A DNA stretch of 64,000 nt from Anaspis maculata (GCA_949128115.1 OX421964.1:3658001-3722000); one strand, 5' to 3'. Counted from the stretch's first letter, positions 1 through 11,932 are shown. Program-made: numbers and translations. Notes: a model not told the origin generated them from the sequence alone.

Positions 1-1063
1 CATCCTGGAGGGGGTTCGAAACACTTCGTCAACGGGTCCCAACTCTACGACTTGGAAAAGGGTCGAAACTCAACACCGGAAGGGCCTTGGCACATCGACC
101 TGGAAAAAGGGTTGGAGCTCGTCGTCGGAGGGCTCTGACTCGACACCTGGAGGCGGATCAAGACTCAACGTCCAAGGGCTCTGACACGACATCCTAGAGA
201 CGGGTTGCAACTCAACGGGGGAAGCAACTCATCAGTCTCTCGGAGGGTCAAAACTCAACCAAGAGGGTTCTCGACTCAGCGTGCCCCCAAGGGGACCAAA
301 ACACGACTCCGAAGGGTTCCAACTCGGCTTTCTCCAGGGGGCCTTTGAGACACATCAGCCGGGGGAAATCGACTCGTCATTTTCCAAGTGGGCTGGGGCT
401 CATCATTGGGGCTTCGACGCTTCGGCCTCTAGGAGGGTCGCGACGCAACATAAACGGGTTCTAACTCAGCTTCCTCGAAGGGGACTAAAACTCTTCGCTA
501 ACAGGCCCGCAGAAGCACTCGGCAGCGGACGTGACAAGTCGGGAGCGGACGGCAGCCCAGGAGGATTGGTCCAGGTACCACGGTCAATCTCCGGCGATAT
601 CCTCCATTCCCAGCAATTCGGAATATTTTATTGCATCCAAAACGATCGCGAACGGTGTATAGACAGCTCAGGTAATCTGAGAAGCCGCTGGAGAATGCGA
701 CCGGCGGTGCTAACACGTGTGGATCGGATGGTGGCGGGCGGCGGGCGGTAGTATGGCCGATGGCGTGTCAACACAGCAGGAGTACGGCAGCAACTAACTG
801 CGTCGAAGTGCGGGTGCTTTACTTCATATGCACCAATTCACCATTTCGTCGGACATCAAGCAGGAACGGTTGTTGAATGTCGATGATGGGCCAGTAAATT
901 ATGTTATAGAGCTTTGCGGGATTTACACGAATGAATTAAATAGCTAGCGACATCTTTTAATGATGCCTTGACTCTGAATATTCACATTCTCATACCTCGA
1001 TTTCACGGCTTTGAATTATTTTCCTCCGGAATATTTTCGGCCCGCCAAATGCGGGTGGCTTCA
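1..1063. repeat. Dispersed 1.06-kb repeat, copy 1 (minisatellite plus unique-looking 3' part)
   Basis: This block recurs almost base for base at 17682-18747, in the same orientation, with small substitutions and indels. Roughly the first 390 bases are a degenerate GC-rich minisatellite with units of about 30-40 bp built around ACTCGAC, CTGGAGGG and GGTTCGAAACTC. The rest is non-repetitive. The similarity stops at the same place in both copies, just after a small hairpin CCCGCCAAATGCGGG and the bases TGGCTTCA. The left end is cut by the window edge. Open frames of 156 aa (here) and 125 aa (copy 2) differ by frameshift and resemble no family I know, so I do not call a gene. I cannot assign the repeat to a transposon class. 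Confidence 0.85.
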
Positions 1064-1102
1064 GGTGATTTATTATTTCACTGAGAGAGAAGTGGTTATA
1101 GC

Positions 1103-1890
1103 CAGGGCTGGGCAGTATTTCGAATACAAGTATTTGAAATACATTTGAGTATTTTGTATTGGGTATTTGAATACATTTGATTGAGAAGTATTTGTATTTT
1201 GTATTTTGGAATAGTTCAGGCAGCCAGTATTTCGTATTTTGTATTTTAAATACATTTTCCGAAAAAGTATTTTAATTTTCAAAATACAAAATACAAAATA
1301 CATTTGTTTCCCATGCTCTCAAGTCTGTTCGGGCCGAAATTGTTTTAGTAATACTATATTCACCCCATTGACATTTCTTGCTTTTCTTGCTAAAAAGATT
1401 GCATCTTTTACGTTTTACGTTTTACTGGTGAGTGCATCCTACTGTCAGCCACGAAAGGTTCCATGTCGGATGTCGGACAATATTTTTGAAAAGCTGGCTG
1501 TCCTCAAAGGAAATCAACATTTGTTATTTTGAAGAATTGATTAATGAAGTGAGGAATAGGTTTGAATATGAAGTTTTCTTTACTTTATGTTTATTTTATT
1601 TGTCTTTCCATAGTTATCATAGTAATTTACTTATTGATGCGACTGAATCAATGAAGTGTTCCCATTGAAATACTTGCATTTTACGGTTTTCCCAATAAAA
1701 TGGTTGGAATAAGCAATAAGAATGTATTTTGTATTTTGTATTTTGGAATTTCTTGGTTTTCCAAAATACGTATTCTGTATTTTGTATTTCAAAGACATTT
1801 CAAGAAGTAGTTTGTATTTTGTATTTCGACTATCTTGGATCGTGTATTTTGTATTTAAATATATTTTTCGAAGTATTTTGCCCAGCCCTG
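1103..1890. mobile_element. hAT-type MITE with perfect 8-bp target duplication
   Basis: The element starts CAGGGCTGGGCAGTATTTCG and ends CGAAGTATTTTGCCCAGCCCTG read as its inverse, giving terminal inverted repeats of at least 12 bp. The flanking octamers GTTATAGC (1095-1102 and 1891-1898) are identical, as expected for the hAT superfamily. The interior is AT-rich, with many TTGTATTTTGTATTT runs near both ends, and has no transposase. The same terminus recurs at 11527-11538 and 45434, so this is the smallest, complete member of a family whose other members carry degenerate arrays. Confidence 0.9.
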
Positions 1891-3409
1891 GTTATAGCAC
1901 AGACAAACCAGGCAAACCAGTTATTATACAGAATAACGTCCAATAATTTTCTTTTGATATTGAATAAATCCAAACCCAAGGCCTACGTGACGACTTTGTT
2001 AAGCACTCGCAGAGTGTAACAAAAGGGCCATTTGGTTACGCGAGATAACATGGTATATCGGTGACTGTCTAGACGGGAGCCAATTAACCAGATTAGGTTC
2101 GCGGCGACGAAGTTAATTTCCCTCCACGATTGGTCCAATAGAACGCTCTCATGGGGAGTATGTAATGCACAGTAAAAATACTTTGACTGCAGACTCTTGA
2201 GACCTATTTCACAAAATAGCCTTTGACAACATATTCCCACAGTCAACTTTCTGGCAACGACCCGAACTCGCAGCTCCACCATTGAAAATGATTTTTAATA
2301 ACAAACTCGCGAAACATTTTTAATGAACAAACGTACGAAACTCCACAATGGAAAAGTTGACTTGTGCTTAATTTCGCGCTGTCAGACTATAACCGGCGGA
2401 GTCCCGGCAGCACCGAGCTCGAACGTAATTAAATTCAACCCGTTTTATTCAGAGGCGCGTCCAGTTTTTTCTCCCCCAAACCTCCCATTCATTCTTCAAC
2501 ATCCTTCCCACCTCTGGCTCTTCAGATGCCCCCCAGAGCCGCCTCCCGTCCTCCGGCAAACTCTCAACATTTAATACACTTGGCTATGGGGCGCGCGGGT
2601 CGAGCAGGAATTACTCGTCGGAAATTTACATAAATCCAAATGGCAGAGCAAATAGACACTTCTACCGCCCTTTATCCCCGAAAGTAAAAAGCCCATTATC
2701 CCGCGAAACTTCGTAATCGAGTTAGCAGGTCTGGTAGGTGAGCGTGCTTTTTCTATCGCGGGTCAGACGGAACGAGCGTGCGAGAACGGGAGGAGAGAAA
2801 GGGAGAAAAGTAATTGAAAAAATTTGCTTGGACCGGCTCGTGTTTTCTCTGCTGTTCCTATACTCTTTTGTGCTTTAATTGAATGCCGGCTACTTCGTTT
2901 CAGTTTCCATCGTGCGGATGAGGTTTTAGGGAAATGAAGCCGCAGAACTCGCATCACCTTTGTTAAAAACCAAGGTTGGAACATATCCAGGCTGATGTGC
3001 GTGATTGTTGAAGAGCTTTTCCGTGTAGTTGTCTCTCAACTGTCTTGGTTTTGAACAAATCCAGAGCGAGACTTACCGACCATTTTGAGAAAAACCGGGA
3101 ACTAAGTCCATTAACACAAAGAAACAGTCATAAAAAACAAAAACTGCTCAACGAATTTAGTGTCGTCACACACTGACATCGAAACCCTGTTGTAAAACGA
3201 GAGATGCTTTTTTGCCTCTCGACCGATTTCGATTTTGCTTGAAACGTCGGATATACCTAACACAATCTTTGCCTCTCCTAGGCATGTCCCAACAGCATCC
3301 AGAGATACTTGGTCTCCTCAGAATTTTGATGGATCAGGGAGGAAAGAGCAGGTGAATTATTTGCGAACATTTTGAATTACGCATTTAAAATGCATTTCAC
3401 TCTGTAAAA
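1891..3409. other. No gene or repeat recognised
   Basis: The only open frames are short and unsupported, with no splice-bounded conserved peptide. The sequence is mixed AT-rich DNA and may be intron or 5' flank of the cyclase gene. Confidence 0.5.
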
Positions 3410-3720
3410 AGTGTTGCATAGAAACGTAAAGAGATTCTCCTAAACGATTCTATACGAAATTCTGGTTGCGTTCACTAACGAACTTGGAACCTTTACGAAA
3501 TTTCGTAGAGGGTATTCCCATACAAAACTTTACGTTTTAACACGAAAGTTCATATACGTTCCTATACAAACCATTACGACCTTGCGTATAGGAAAGCCCG
3601 AGGGAAAACCCTAATGTTTCTATACGATACATCACGTCTTGATACGATTCTTCTTTCACGTTTTTGTATAAAACATAACGTCTTCGACTCTTGATACGGT
3701 TTCTTCCTTTATAGTCCGGA
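3410..3720. repeat. TACG-rich degenerate repeat block
   Basis: About 300 bases are strongly enriched in short words such as CTATACGA, TTTACGAAA, TTACG and CGTA on both strands, for example around 3450-3480, 3495-3530, 3555-3600 and 3625-3700. No fixed period is visible. It looks like an eroded tandem repeat or foldback element with inverted TATACG words. No termini or target duplication were found. Confidence 0.45.
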
Positions 3721-4159
3721 TGCTAGTTGAAAGTACCTTGCATTTTTTGATGAGAAGATGCCACTCGGCGGAAATGTTCTTCGCATCGTACTCTTCTGAT
3801 CCAGAAAGGTAGCCATCAGCGCCATCCATGCCGCCGGCGTATACAGGGTGATACAGAAAAAGTGGAAAAACTATATTTAATTAACCGAAACATGTGGAGA
3901 CGTGTCACTCACCACATACATTAACTATTTCATGCTTATGAAGTCACAGCAAACTGTTCTTGATTACCTTGAACCGTCTTTGAAATGTAGGGGAAAACCA
4001 GAAAAAAAACAAGAACACTGTTTTTTCCATAAATAAGTAATTCTTCGAGATATTGACAAAATACTTGGTATTTCTACAAAAAGTAGTGTTAGAAATGATA
4101 TGAGCTGGGTGGCCTATTTCTTAGCCAACTATTTCCAGAAATACGATTGTCAACTTTTC
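3721..4159. other. Unassigned stretch with a solitary TACAGGGTG motif
   Basis: No gene was seen. A TATACAGGGTGATACAG word lies at about 3841-3856 and resembles the motif found inside the long inverted repeats elsewhere in the window. I found no inverted partner close by. Confidence 0.4.
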
Positions 4160-4203
4160 TTAGCGCACTTCTCCAAACGGGAAGGCGCTTTTGTCCTCGC
4201 TTT

Positions 4204-4224
4204 GTCCGTCCGTCCGTCCGTCCG
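4204..4224. repeat. (GTCC)n microsatellite inside copy A
   Basis: About five perfect GTCC units, against more than 100 bp of the same repeat (GACG/GACC on this strand) in the inverted copy at about 14233-14322. Confidence 0.9.
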
Positions 4225-5299
4225 TCACAGCATCTAGTCCTAGACGAAAAAGTTTTTGCGAAAAAATTTTACTCCATTGGGTAGCTCATGACCTTGTATC
4301 CCGAACCAAAAAAAATCTCGACGAAATAATGATAAACAATGACAATAATAACAATTTAGTGTGACGCCGCATCGCCGTTGAATGCTGCATTTCAGAAGCC
4401 GGCCTGATCTCGAAAGTTATCACATGCGAGGAAGTACCCGATCTTATCATTTTACCATAATACATATGCGGAGTTATATTTAGAGGATGATTTGAACTTT
4501 ATTTTAATGGAAATTTCACATCGGTGCGAGGTGCAGGCCAATAGTTGATAATTTTTGAAAATGACTCCGAAACTACGGCTCGGCCGCAAATGATTTATTC
4601 GTTGCTTGCTGGTGCTTGATATCCTTTCCTCCTAACAAAACGAAATTCAACACAGAAAATATATCAACTCGAATGGGTAGCTCATGGCCTTGGTACGCGA
4701 ATCAAGAAAAATTTTGCCGAAATAATCATGATCAATTACAAAAATAACATTTTGGTGTAGGGCGCGGGCGCGGGCGGCTTCGCCGATTAAGTGCTGGCAT
4801 TCGCGGTAAGATGTAGAAAGTTGCGATATGCAGGCAACTACAATGTCTTGATAAAATACATCACTCCATGTACGGCATTATATTTAGAGAACAATTTGAA
4901 CTTTCTTTTGACAAAAACCCCACTACGATCCGACCGTCGGGTCAATTGTTATCAATTTTTGAAAACGACCGCAAAGCCACGGCTCGGCGCATATTACACG
5001 ACCCTACAAATTTAAAATCAGACGTGCCGAAATAGTAATTGACCATTTTGAAATAGCCAATACTAGGTACCCAAAGGATAATGGCACTCAAATTACGAAA
5101 CATGTTCGCTCAATAACAAAAAAAAAAGTAGGTAGGTATCACTAAAAATCATGTGACAGGCTACCATTTTTTCGGTTTTTCGATAAAAAAGAAATGTCCC
5201 AATTCAAAAGTGAACCCGATATTCGTGTTCGGGAGGTCGAAATCAGTTGGAGAACATTTTTTTATATAAGTAACAGAATGACGCTTATGTGACCGGTTT

Positions 5300-5349
5300 G
5301 TCTGTCTGTCTGTCTGTCTGTCAGTCTGTCTGTCTGTCTGTCTGTCTGT
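5300..5349. repeat. (GTCT)n microsatellite inside copy A
   Basis: About twelve GTCT units with one interruption. The equivalent site in copy B, at about 13150-13176, has about six units (GACA on this strand). Confidence 0.9.
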
Positions 5350-5622
5350 CCGAGTCCATGCAGAAATTAAGACGCTGTAGTCTAGAGTCTTGGAACTTTT
5401 TTCCGATTAATAGCTGATGTCTCCAAGGGTGGCCAATGGGCACTATTTTTGTTATCCATACATCGTCATCATTATTCTCAAAAAACAGAGATCTCCTGTG
5501 CACTTCGATGAAGTTGAACTTCTTCTCGGGAACTAAAGCTACAGCCCTTAAAGATTGAACTTTATCCGGTGGATAGCTTAGGTTCTCAAGGACCAAATAG
5601 GCAGATTGGCTTTCATAATTCG

Positions 5623-6010
5623 GCCGCCATCTTGGCTGCCATATTGAAATTTCTTATTAGTGGAACGATTGTCATGAAACTTGAAACTTACCCTTGTCTA
5701 GTACGATCATTCTTAATTTCAAGCCAAATTTCATGATTGCCCCACCATCTTGGCCGCCATATTGAAATCTCTTATAAGTGGAAGGATTTTCATGAAACTT
5801 GAGAGTTACGCTTGTCTCGTACGATCATTCCTATTTTCAAGCTGAGTTTCGTAATTTTGCCGTCATCTTGGCCGCCATATTGAAATCTCTTATTAGTGGA
5901 ACGATTTTCATGAAACTTGGAACTTACCCTTGTCTAGTACAATCATTCTGATTTTCAAGCCGAATTTCATGATTCTGTCGATATTTTGGCCGTCATATTG
6001 GAATTTTTTG
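5623..6010. repeat. 119-bp minisatellite, three units plus a partial fourth
   Basis: Units start near 5623, 5742, 5861 and 5980. Each carries CATCTTGGCCGCCATATTG, then TTATTAGTGGAACGATT, then CATGAAACTTG and CTTGTCTAGTACGATCATTC. Copy B of the element has only about one and a bit units, so unit number varies between copies. Confidence 0.9.
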
Positions 6011-6114
6011 CCCAAGACGGTAGAACCCTAATTACTTAACATCTTGCGTTCACTAATCCTCCAAAAAGGAAGTGCGCTACTGAGCCTCATGCCCATGAGG
6101 CATATTTGCTTGTT

Positions 6115-6527
6115 TAGATTTTCAACAAATGGTTGAGGCAGTATAGTACCGATGGGTAGATCAAACTTGAATCTACGATTTTTCTGCGATTTTCAGCAAG
6201 CAGTAATAATTATTCTACAAGTGGTAGAGAATATTTGCACTACAAGAGGTAGGCTCTGCTGAATAATGCTTATTGCTCTACGTGAAATTCACCAATGTCC
6301 CGTTTGTCATCATCTACAACAGAAAAGAAAAAGTGACGAAAAAAAATCAACTTACTGGAAGACTCCGACGAGCCATATTTTGCCCGAAATCACTTAATTC
6401 GGTCATTCAGTTTTCTTCGCTCTTGTTCTCTGCTGTTTCTCGTGCGTTTTCCCATTTTGCTAAACAATTTCACACAGAAAGTACGCGGTGCGTTTTCTTC
6501 GACATGCACGCTTGAAGCCCTATAACA
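6115..6527. other. No feature recognised
   Basis: AT-rich sequence between the Helentron-like element and a LINE tail. The open frame at 6273-6515 shows no recognisable motif. Confidence 0.45.
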
Positions 6528-6530
6528 TAA

Positions 6531-6595
6531 TGACATACAATACAATACAATCTTTATTCAGCGCAAGAAGACCTTACAAGGTATTGTCTTGTACG
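6531..6595 (-). mobile_element. Short 3' tail of a LINE, reversed
   Basis: Read on the minus strand, this stretch gives a GCGCTGAATAAAGATTG end followed by repeated TATTG units. This is a common 3' terminus of insect CR1/L2-like LINEs. No coding part is attached. Confidence 0.45.
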
Positions 6596-6614
6596 CTAAG
6601 TCATTTTAAACAAA

Positions 6615-7670
6615 ATAAACTGCGCAACAAATATGTTGTCGCGAAGGAAAAATTGGTCCGACTTTGGACCACAATAACTTTTGAATGACACAAACTATTT
6701 CGATTTCGTTTTCACGGTTAGTGAGATCAGTCTTTCCGTTATTCACCTTCAAGAGGTGAAGATCAGGAAGCTTCATGTAAAATATTTACAGAGTGAAATG
6801 TAAAACAGTGCAAAATTTTAGCAAATTAAACGGACCCCCATTTTCAGAATATTTTTTTTTCATAAATGCAAATGAAAGGATCATAAAACGTGATGTTTTG
6901 GCTTGCGCCCAGTTTTAGAATTTTTTGAATCGGAACTGTGGTTCTGACTTTATGATTTTTTTTTCTCTTGGAGGATCCTGAGTGTATCCTATCGCTACAA
7001 GAAAGACTATGTTAGCCCAGGGAGCCTGTCATCATCAAAAACTAAAATTGACCATCAGCATCATGTTCAGGAGGTCAAAATCACAAAGAAAGTTTGTTTC
7101 AGCTGAGAAAACCTGATCAAATTCAATTTTTAAGAAAAACAGCTGTGTCGCCCATGTCGAATGGGCCCCTTTTTTGAAGTCTTGATCAAGGTATTTCAGA
7201 TGGTCTGTAGGTCAAGTTTCTGAGAACCGTTTAAGCAACAATATTCGTGAATTGCAACCTCCCATTATCAGAATAACATAGTCTTTTTTGTACCGATAGG
7301 ATAAATCAGCATCTTACAAGAGAAAAAAATCATAAAGTCAGAACCATACTTCCGATTTCAAAAATTTCGAAACTGGGCGCAAGCTAAAACATAACGCTTC
7401 ATAATCCTTCCATTTGCATTTGAGAAAAAAAATTATTCTGAAAATGGGGGTCCGCTTAATTTGCTAAAATTTTGTACTGTTTTACGTTTCACCCTGTAGA
7501 TATTTTACATGGAGCTTCCAGATCTTCACTTCCTGAACGTGAATAACGGAAAGACTGATCTCACTAACCGTCAAAACAGAATCAAAATGGTTCTTGTCAT
7601 TCAAAAGTCATTGGGGTCCAAACTCGGACCAATTTTTCCCTCGCGACAACATATTTGTTGCGCAGTTTAT
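6615..7670. mobile_element. Foldback element, family A (long inverted repeat, arms about 400 bp)
   Basis: The left end ATAAACTGCGCAACAAATATG is mirrored by the right end (inverse ...GCGCAGTTTAT). The arms pair from 6615 to about 7013 and from about 7272 to 7670, leaving a loop of about 255 nt. An ACAGAGTGAAATGTAAAACAG block at 6791 is the inverse of the CTGTTTTACGTTTCACCCTGT block near 7477-7497. The same arm sequence, diverged, forms the foldback at 26803-31735 and a solo arm at 60326-60560. There is no coding capacity. Confidence 0.85.
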
Positions 7671-7863
7671 ATAAGCACATCATACCTGTACAGGCACACA
7701 TGCGGCGGCTCAGTACGACGGGGCTGCCACACGTTTCTCTTTGAAATAGCGCGCGAAGTCGTGTTAGAAACACATTTACCATGTGATCTGATAAGGATGC
7801 TACAGCGTGGTATAATAAGTATTACAACGTATACCCGAGCTTATTGATACGTTTGTTGGGTCT

Positions 7864-9748
7864 ATGCAACTTAAAGCTTTATCTCAAAAACTGCGGGATC
7901 TTGAACTTATAAAAAAAGTTTTCCGGAATGACTACCTGCTCCAGGAATTTAAGAATCTAAAGTCCAAATACAAAACGCAATTGAATGCAGAAAAGAGAAA
8001 ACACGCAAGAAAAATTATTGAAAATTCCAACAATAAAACTAAAACATTGTGGGAAATGGTAAATAGCCAGATAAATAGGAACATAGGTAGCAACGTTGCA
8101 ATTACTCTGAGGGTGGAGGATCGGACTTTGACCGATCCTAGGGGAGTTGTGGAGGCATTTGCTCAGTACTTCTCCACAGCTGTGAGAAACAAGCTGGCCA
8201 GTCACTTCGGTGGGATGACTGGGAGTTGTACCTCCACCCATCGGGTTTGCAAAACTATGTTCTTTTCCCCAGTCACCAAAGGGGAGGTCAAGGAGATAAT
8301 CTTGAATATGGCCAACAAGGGTTCTACCGGGATGGATGAGGTTCCTGTGTCATTGCTTAAAAACTGTGTGGATGAATTTGCAGACTGTTTGGAGGTGATT
8401 ATTAATGGCTCGATTGTTGCTGGAAAGTTCCCGGATCAGTTAAAGACAGCGGTGACTACACCGATCCACAAAAAAGGTGGAGAAGACGATGTCCAGAATT
8501 ACCGGCCAGTATCGTTGCTGAGCGTTTTTTCGAAGGTCATCGAGAAGGCTGTGGTTAACAAAATAATGTTATTTCTGGAAAGTCAAAATATAATTGCTGA
8601 TGAGCAGCATGGTTTCCGCAAGGGTCGATCAACGGAGACTGCTGCCGTTCAAATGGTGCAATACGTCTATGAAGGTCTTGATGCAGGCAATTTCGTGGCC
8701 GGGATCTTCTTCGACCTCACAGCGGCTTTTGATACGCTAGAGAGAAAGTATGTGGGTGAAAAGTTAAATAATATAGGAATTCGTGGAAGTGTGAATGAAT
8801 GGGTAATGTCATATCTGGATGGTAGAAAATTCAAGGTGAGAGTGCTCTGGAGTGTATGGGGTTGACACTGGCACCCCTCAGGGGGGAGTTGCGGGGCCTA
8901 GTGTGTTTCTGCTGTATGTGAATGACCTCCGCGACCATATCAGCCATGGCAAAGTAATAATGTACGCTGACGACACCACCATTCTGTTGTCAGCAAGAAC
9001 AATGGATGAACTGCATGATAAGTTATCATTGACGATAAAGGAATTTAATGACTGGTGTACCTCCAATCGACTAATGTTAAATTATGACAAGACAGTTTTA
9101 TTGAATTTCAAAACTAAGCAGAATAAATCGAATACAAATACCAGTATACCGTGCGGCAATGTTACCCTGAAGAATTCTAGCTCGACAAAATTTCTAGGCA
9201 TCGTTGTGGACGAGAATGTAGACTGGGGCCGTCACATTGATGGTGTGTGCAAGAAGGTAGCTCAGCTTAATTTTGCTATAACAATACTCAAGAGTAACCT
9301 GGACCGGAACTATGTACTAAATATGTATTTCGCGATGGTGTATCCGGTGATCTCATACAATATCATTGTGTGGGGATGCGGTGGTACTCTTGAGAGACTA
9401 TTTGTACTACAAAAAAGGGTAGTGCGCAACATCTTTGGCATGAGGCCTAGGGAGACCTGTCGGGGGGTTTTTAGAGACAGTGGCATACTGACGGTGGTTT
9501 GTATTTACCTGTATAAATTATTGACTTATATGTATCAGAACAGAGGGAAGCTGACGTTGCATAGTGACAAGCATGAGTATCTGACAAGAAACAGGGCTAA
9601 GATATGTGTCGACAAAGTGAATAGGACACTTACAAAGAGATCACCCAAATATGCGGGAAGCGCATATTTCAATAAGCTGCCTTCGCACATAGCCAAGGTT
9701 GCAACGTTAACAGAATTTAAAAAAAAAACTAAAAGTATACCTTACCCG
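7864..9748 (+). pseudogene. LINE reverse transcriptase, 5'-truncated, frameshifted and disrupted
   Basis: This is the reverse transcriptase half of a non-LTR retrotransposon of CR1/Jockey-like type. The first frame (7864-8865) carries the linker before the polymerase, then PVSLLSVFSKVIEKAV, HGFRKGRSTETA and the first catalytic block FFDLTAAFDTL. The frame then shifts near 8845-8860. The second frame continues with TPQGGVAGPSVFLLYVNDL, the catalytic YADD at 8962-8973 and the thumb region. The endonuclease domain is absent, so the copy is 5'-truncated. Reading stops at 9749, where a hAT element is inserted. After its right target duplication at 10673 the frame continues for a few codons to a TGA. 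Aspartates D(FFDL) and DD(YADD) are present, but the frameshift and insertion make it dead. The RT call is near certain; the clade is inferred. Confidence 0.92.
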
Positions 9749-10664
9749 CAGTGACGGATTAACCAATAGGCTAAGTAGGCTGCAGCCTAGGGCGCCTCAA
9801 CAAAAGGGGGTGCCGACCAAGGCGAAATTGAAAAAAACCATGAATTCACAAAAAATGTTGTACTTTCATGAAACAAAGTACGTGTTTGTTGTCTTGTACT
9901 TTCATGTTCCATATTGTTGGAATAAATTTAGGCCAGCTAGAAAAATTGGAAAGGTACTTTCCGGCATCCACTCCCAAGTGAAGAAATGCTATGGGAAAAA
10001 TGAATCGAAATGCTGACAACTAATAAATTATTAATAAAATAATTAAATCTCATTATAGGGTGACTACCTACGCACCTTTGCTTATGGAAAAACTGGTAAC
10101 TGTACTCGAAAGTGAACCGTTGGAAAGATAGAAGGTCTTTCCCCACGTCGCGTCGCCGGCGCCGGCGAAAGACACCGGGAAAAAGGTTGTATTTTTGTTT
10201 GAAGCTCAAGCTCAAGCGAATGAATGTCACCCGTCACCCATCATCTTTGAAATAACATTGAATGACTTTTTTCAAGGAGACAGACCTCTACCAATATATA
10301 GAAATGAAAATCACCTGCCCACAGAATGAAAGGGTGACTTTTTTCAAGGAGACAGATCTCTACCAATATATAGAAATGAAAATCACCTGCCCACAGAATG
10401 AAAGGGTCTATTAGTATTCAGTCACTATAGTGGTCACTAGTTTCAACACTTTACATACCTACCTTACAGTGTGCTACTTTATGATTGTGTTAGTTTTGTT
10501 TTGGTTTTGAACAACCTATACATTTTTTATTCAATCATCAAAAATTGAAGAAAAAATCAAGGTGGATTTTTTTCATTAATTGTTGTATGTAGTTCCAAAA
10601 GTGAAGGAGGGGGGGCGCCGAAATGAATCAGTCTAGGGCGCCATTGCTTCCTAATCCGTCACTG
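9749..10664. mobile_element. hAT-type MITE inserted in the LINE, perfect 8-bp TSD
   Basis: The termini are CAGTGACGGATTA and its inverse TAATCCGTCACTG. Both sides are flanked by the identical octamer CTTACCCG (9741-9748 and 10665-10672). Removing one octamer and the element restores LINE sequence. Secondary inverted words (CTAGGGCGCC) lie just inside both ends. There is no transposase. A 72-bp tandem duplication lies inside. Confidence 0.93.
10263..10406. repeat. 72-bp tandem duplication within the hAT MITE
   Basis: Units 10263-10334 and 10335-10406 both start TGACTTTTTTCAAGGAGACA and end AGAATGAAAGGG. They differ at a single base (GACCTCT against GATCTCT), so the duplication is recent. Confidence 0.95.
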
Positions 10665-10672
10665 CTTACCCG

Positions 10673-10904
10673 GAACTGTTTTTATACTGTCAATGAGTAC
10701 ATGGCAACCTAAGACCAGGCTCGATATAAATATGTATTCGTGGAGTCAGTCCACTGCTGTGATATGCTTGTTATTGTTGATGTTAATGTTTTTGTCCATA
10801 TTGTCTATTTCTTCGTGTATCTATTTATCATATTTATTGTATCCTATGTATAGACCTTACAAACTGACGTGGCTGTGATTTTATTGAAGTGATCTTTGAG
10901 CTGA

Positions 10905-10940
<36 letters not shown>
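10673..10940 (+). mobile_element. 3' end of the interrupted LINE with (TTTA)n tail
   Basis: The remaining codons of the reverse transcriptase frame end at a TGA near 10694. A short 3' UTR follows, ending GAGCTGAATAAATTATTTA and then about seven TTTA repeats (about 10907-10940). Microsatellite tails of this kind are usual for CR1/L2/Daphne-type LINEs. Confidence 0.75.
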
Positions 10941-11538
10941 TAACAGATTCGTGAAGATTCGTATGGAATTTATGGAAATTTCCAATGATTCCTCAGAGTT
11001 TCTATAGATTTTCATAGATTTTCACGGGATTTCTAGAGATTTGCAAAAATTTGTACTAGATTCTAAAGGGATTTTTGGAGACTATCAAACATTTCTAAAA
11101 TTTCTTATTATTTCAACGGAGTTTCTAGGAATAAATGAAGACTTGTATGAGATTTTTGGCGCCACCTTGATATTCCTACGAGATCTTTGAAGAAGTTCGA
11201 GGTAATTCTGAAGATTCTACGTGATTTCAGAAATATTTTGCGTTCTAAAGATTTCTGTAGGATTTTTAGGAATTTGTTGATATTTCTACAAGATTTTCAG
11301 GGATTTCCAGAGATTTATCCAAGATCTCCAACAATTTGCAAGAGTTTTTAGGGATTCCCAGAGATTTGTATGAGATTTGTGATTTGCAGTGATCTCTACG
11401 GTAACTCTAAAGAGAACATTTCTGAAGATCACCAATAATGATAAGAATTTCTTGAGACTCGCAATGATTTTTACGAGAATTCGAACGATTTCCAAAAATC
11501 TCATTCAATACATTTTCGAAGTATTCTGCCCAGCCCTG
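10941..11538. mobile_element. Right end of a hAT-family element filled with degenerate GATTTC repeats
   Basis: The block ends CGAAGTATTCTGCCCAGCCCTG (read to 11538), the same terminus as the hAT MITE at 1103-1890. Its interior is a degenerate array of 20-27-bp units such as AGGGATTTCCAGAGATTT, the inverse of the array at 45434-48140. No matching left end was found. The LINE tail abuts it, so the left part was probably lost or displaced when the LINE inserted. Confidence 0.65.
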
Positions 11539-11932
11539 CATACGATATAGATGAAGGAGACGCGGCTTAATGACTTATGGAAATTTTGGCGTTAAATGCA
11601 AGCCGAGCTTTTAATGAAAACCGAATGCAGGTGGATATCGATTAGAAATTTACCTATATTCCTACAATCTGCATACCTAATAGGGCAGGTGTGCGTAAAT
11701 CCGCTTACGAAGCACTGTGTGCCGCGGTCATTCATGTGCCATCATCGGTCGCGGCTCGTGGTTTGTATTAAGGATGGGCGGCAGGAGAGCTGTATTGGTA
11801 TTTATGGCAACTGATGCGTGGGTTCGATGGGATATCGGGAGGAACGGGAACGGCAACGGGACTAGATAAATAGGAAATGGGAAATTTCATTCTCGCGCAC
11901 GACTAATTCCAGGGAAATTAATTAATTTGCAG
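11539..11932. other. Sequence upstream of the first recognisable cyclase exon (presumed intron)
   Basis: No repeat was recognised. It ends in a usable branch-like CTAAT at about 11904 and the acceptor TTAATTTGCAG at 11922-11932, so another exon must lie further 5'. Confidence 0.5.

Larger units (their letters stand above)
4160..6114 (+). mobile_element. Helentron-like non-autonomous element (HINE/DINE-1-like), copy A
   Basis: The unit begins TTAGCGCACTTCTCC and ends with the inverted subterminal copy GAAGTGCGCTA, then an 8-bp-stem hairpin at 6084-6101 (GCCTCATG, 2-nt loop, CATGAGGC), then ATATTTGCTTGTT. Subterminal inverted repeats, a 3' hairpin and internal GTCY microsatellites are the known layout of Helentron-associated interspersed elements. 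The body holds (GTCC)n near 4204-4224, (GTCT)n near 5300-5349 and a 119-bp tandem repeat at 5623-6010. It has no Rep/helicase coding. An inverted second copy lies at 12599-14366, and both copies end at the same bases. The class is inferred from architecture; the repeat unit itself is directly seen. Confidence 0.75.

Noticed and set aside
281..751. 156-codon open frame in the 1.06-kb repeat
   Set aside because: The copy at 17961-18338 is shortened by frameshift, the peptide has no known domain, and most of it overlaps minisatellite sequence.
1040..1063. Helitron-type 3' end (hairpin CCCGCCAAATGCGGG) for the dispersed repeat
   Set aside because: No CTRR terminus follows the hairpin at the required distance in either copy.
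5300..5349. CRISPR-like array
   Set aside because: Simple tetranucleotide microsatellite; no spacers, and the genome is eukaryotic.
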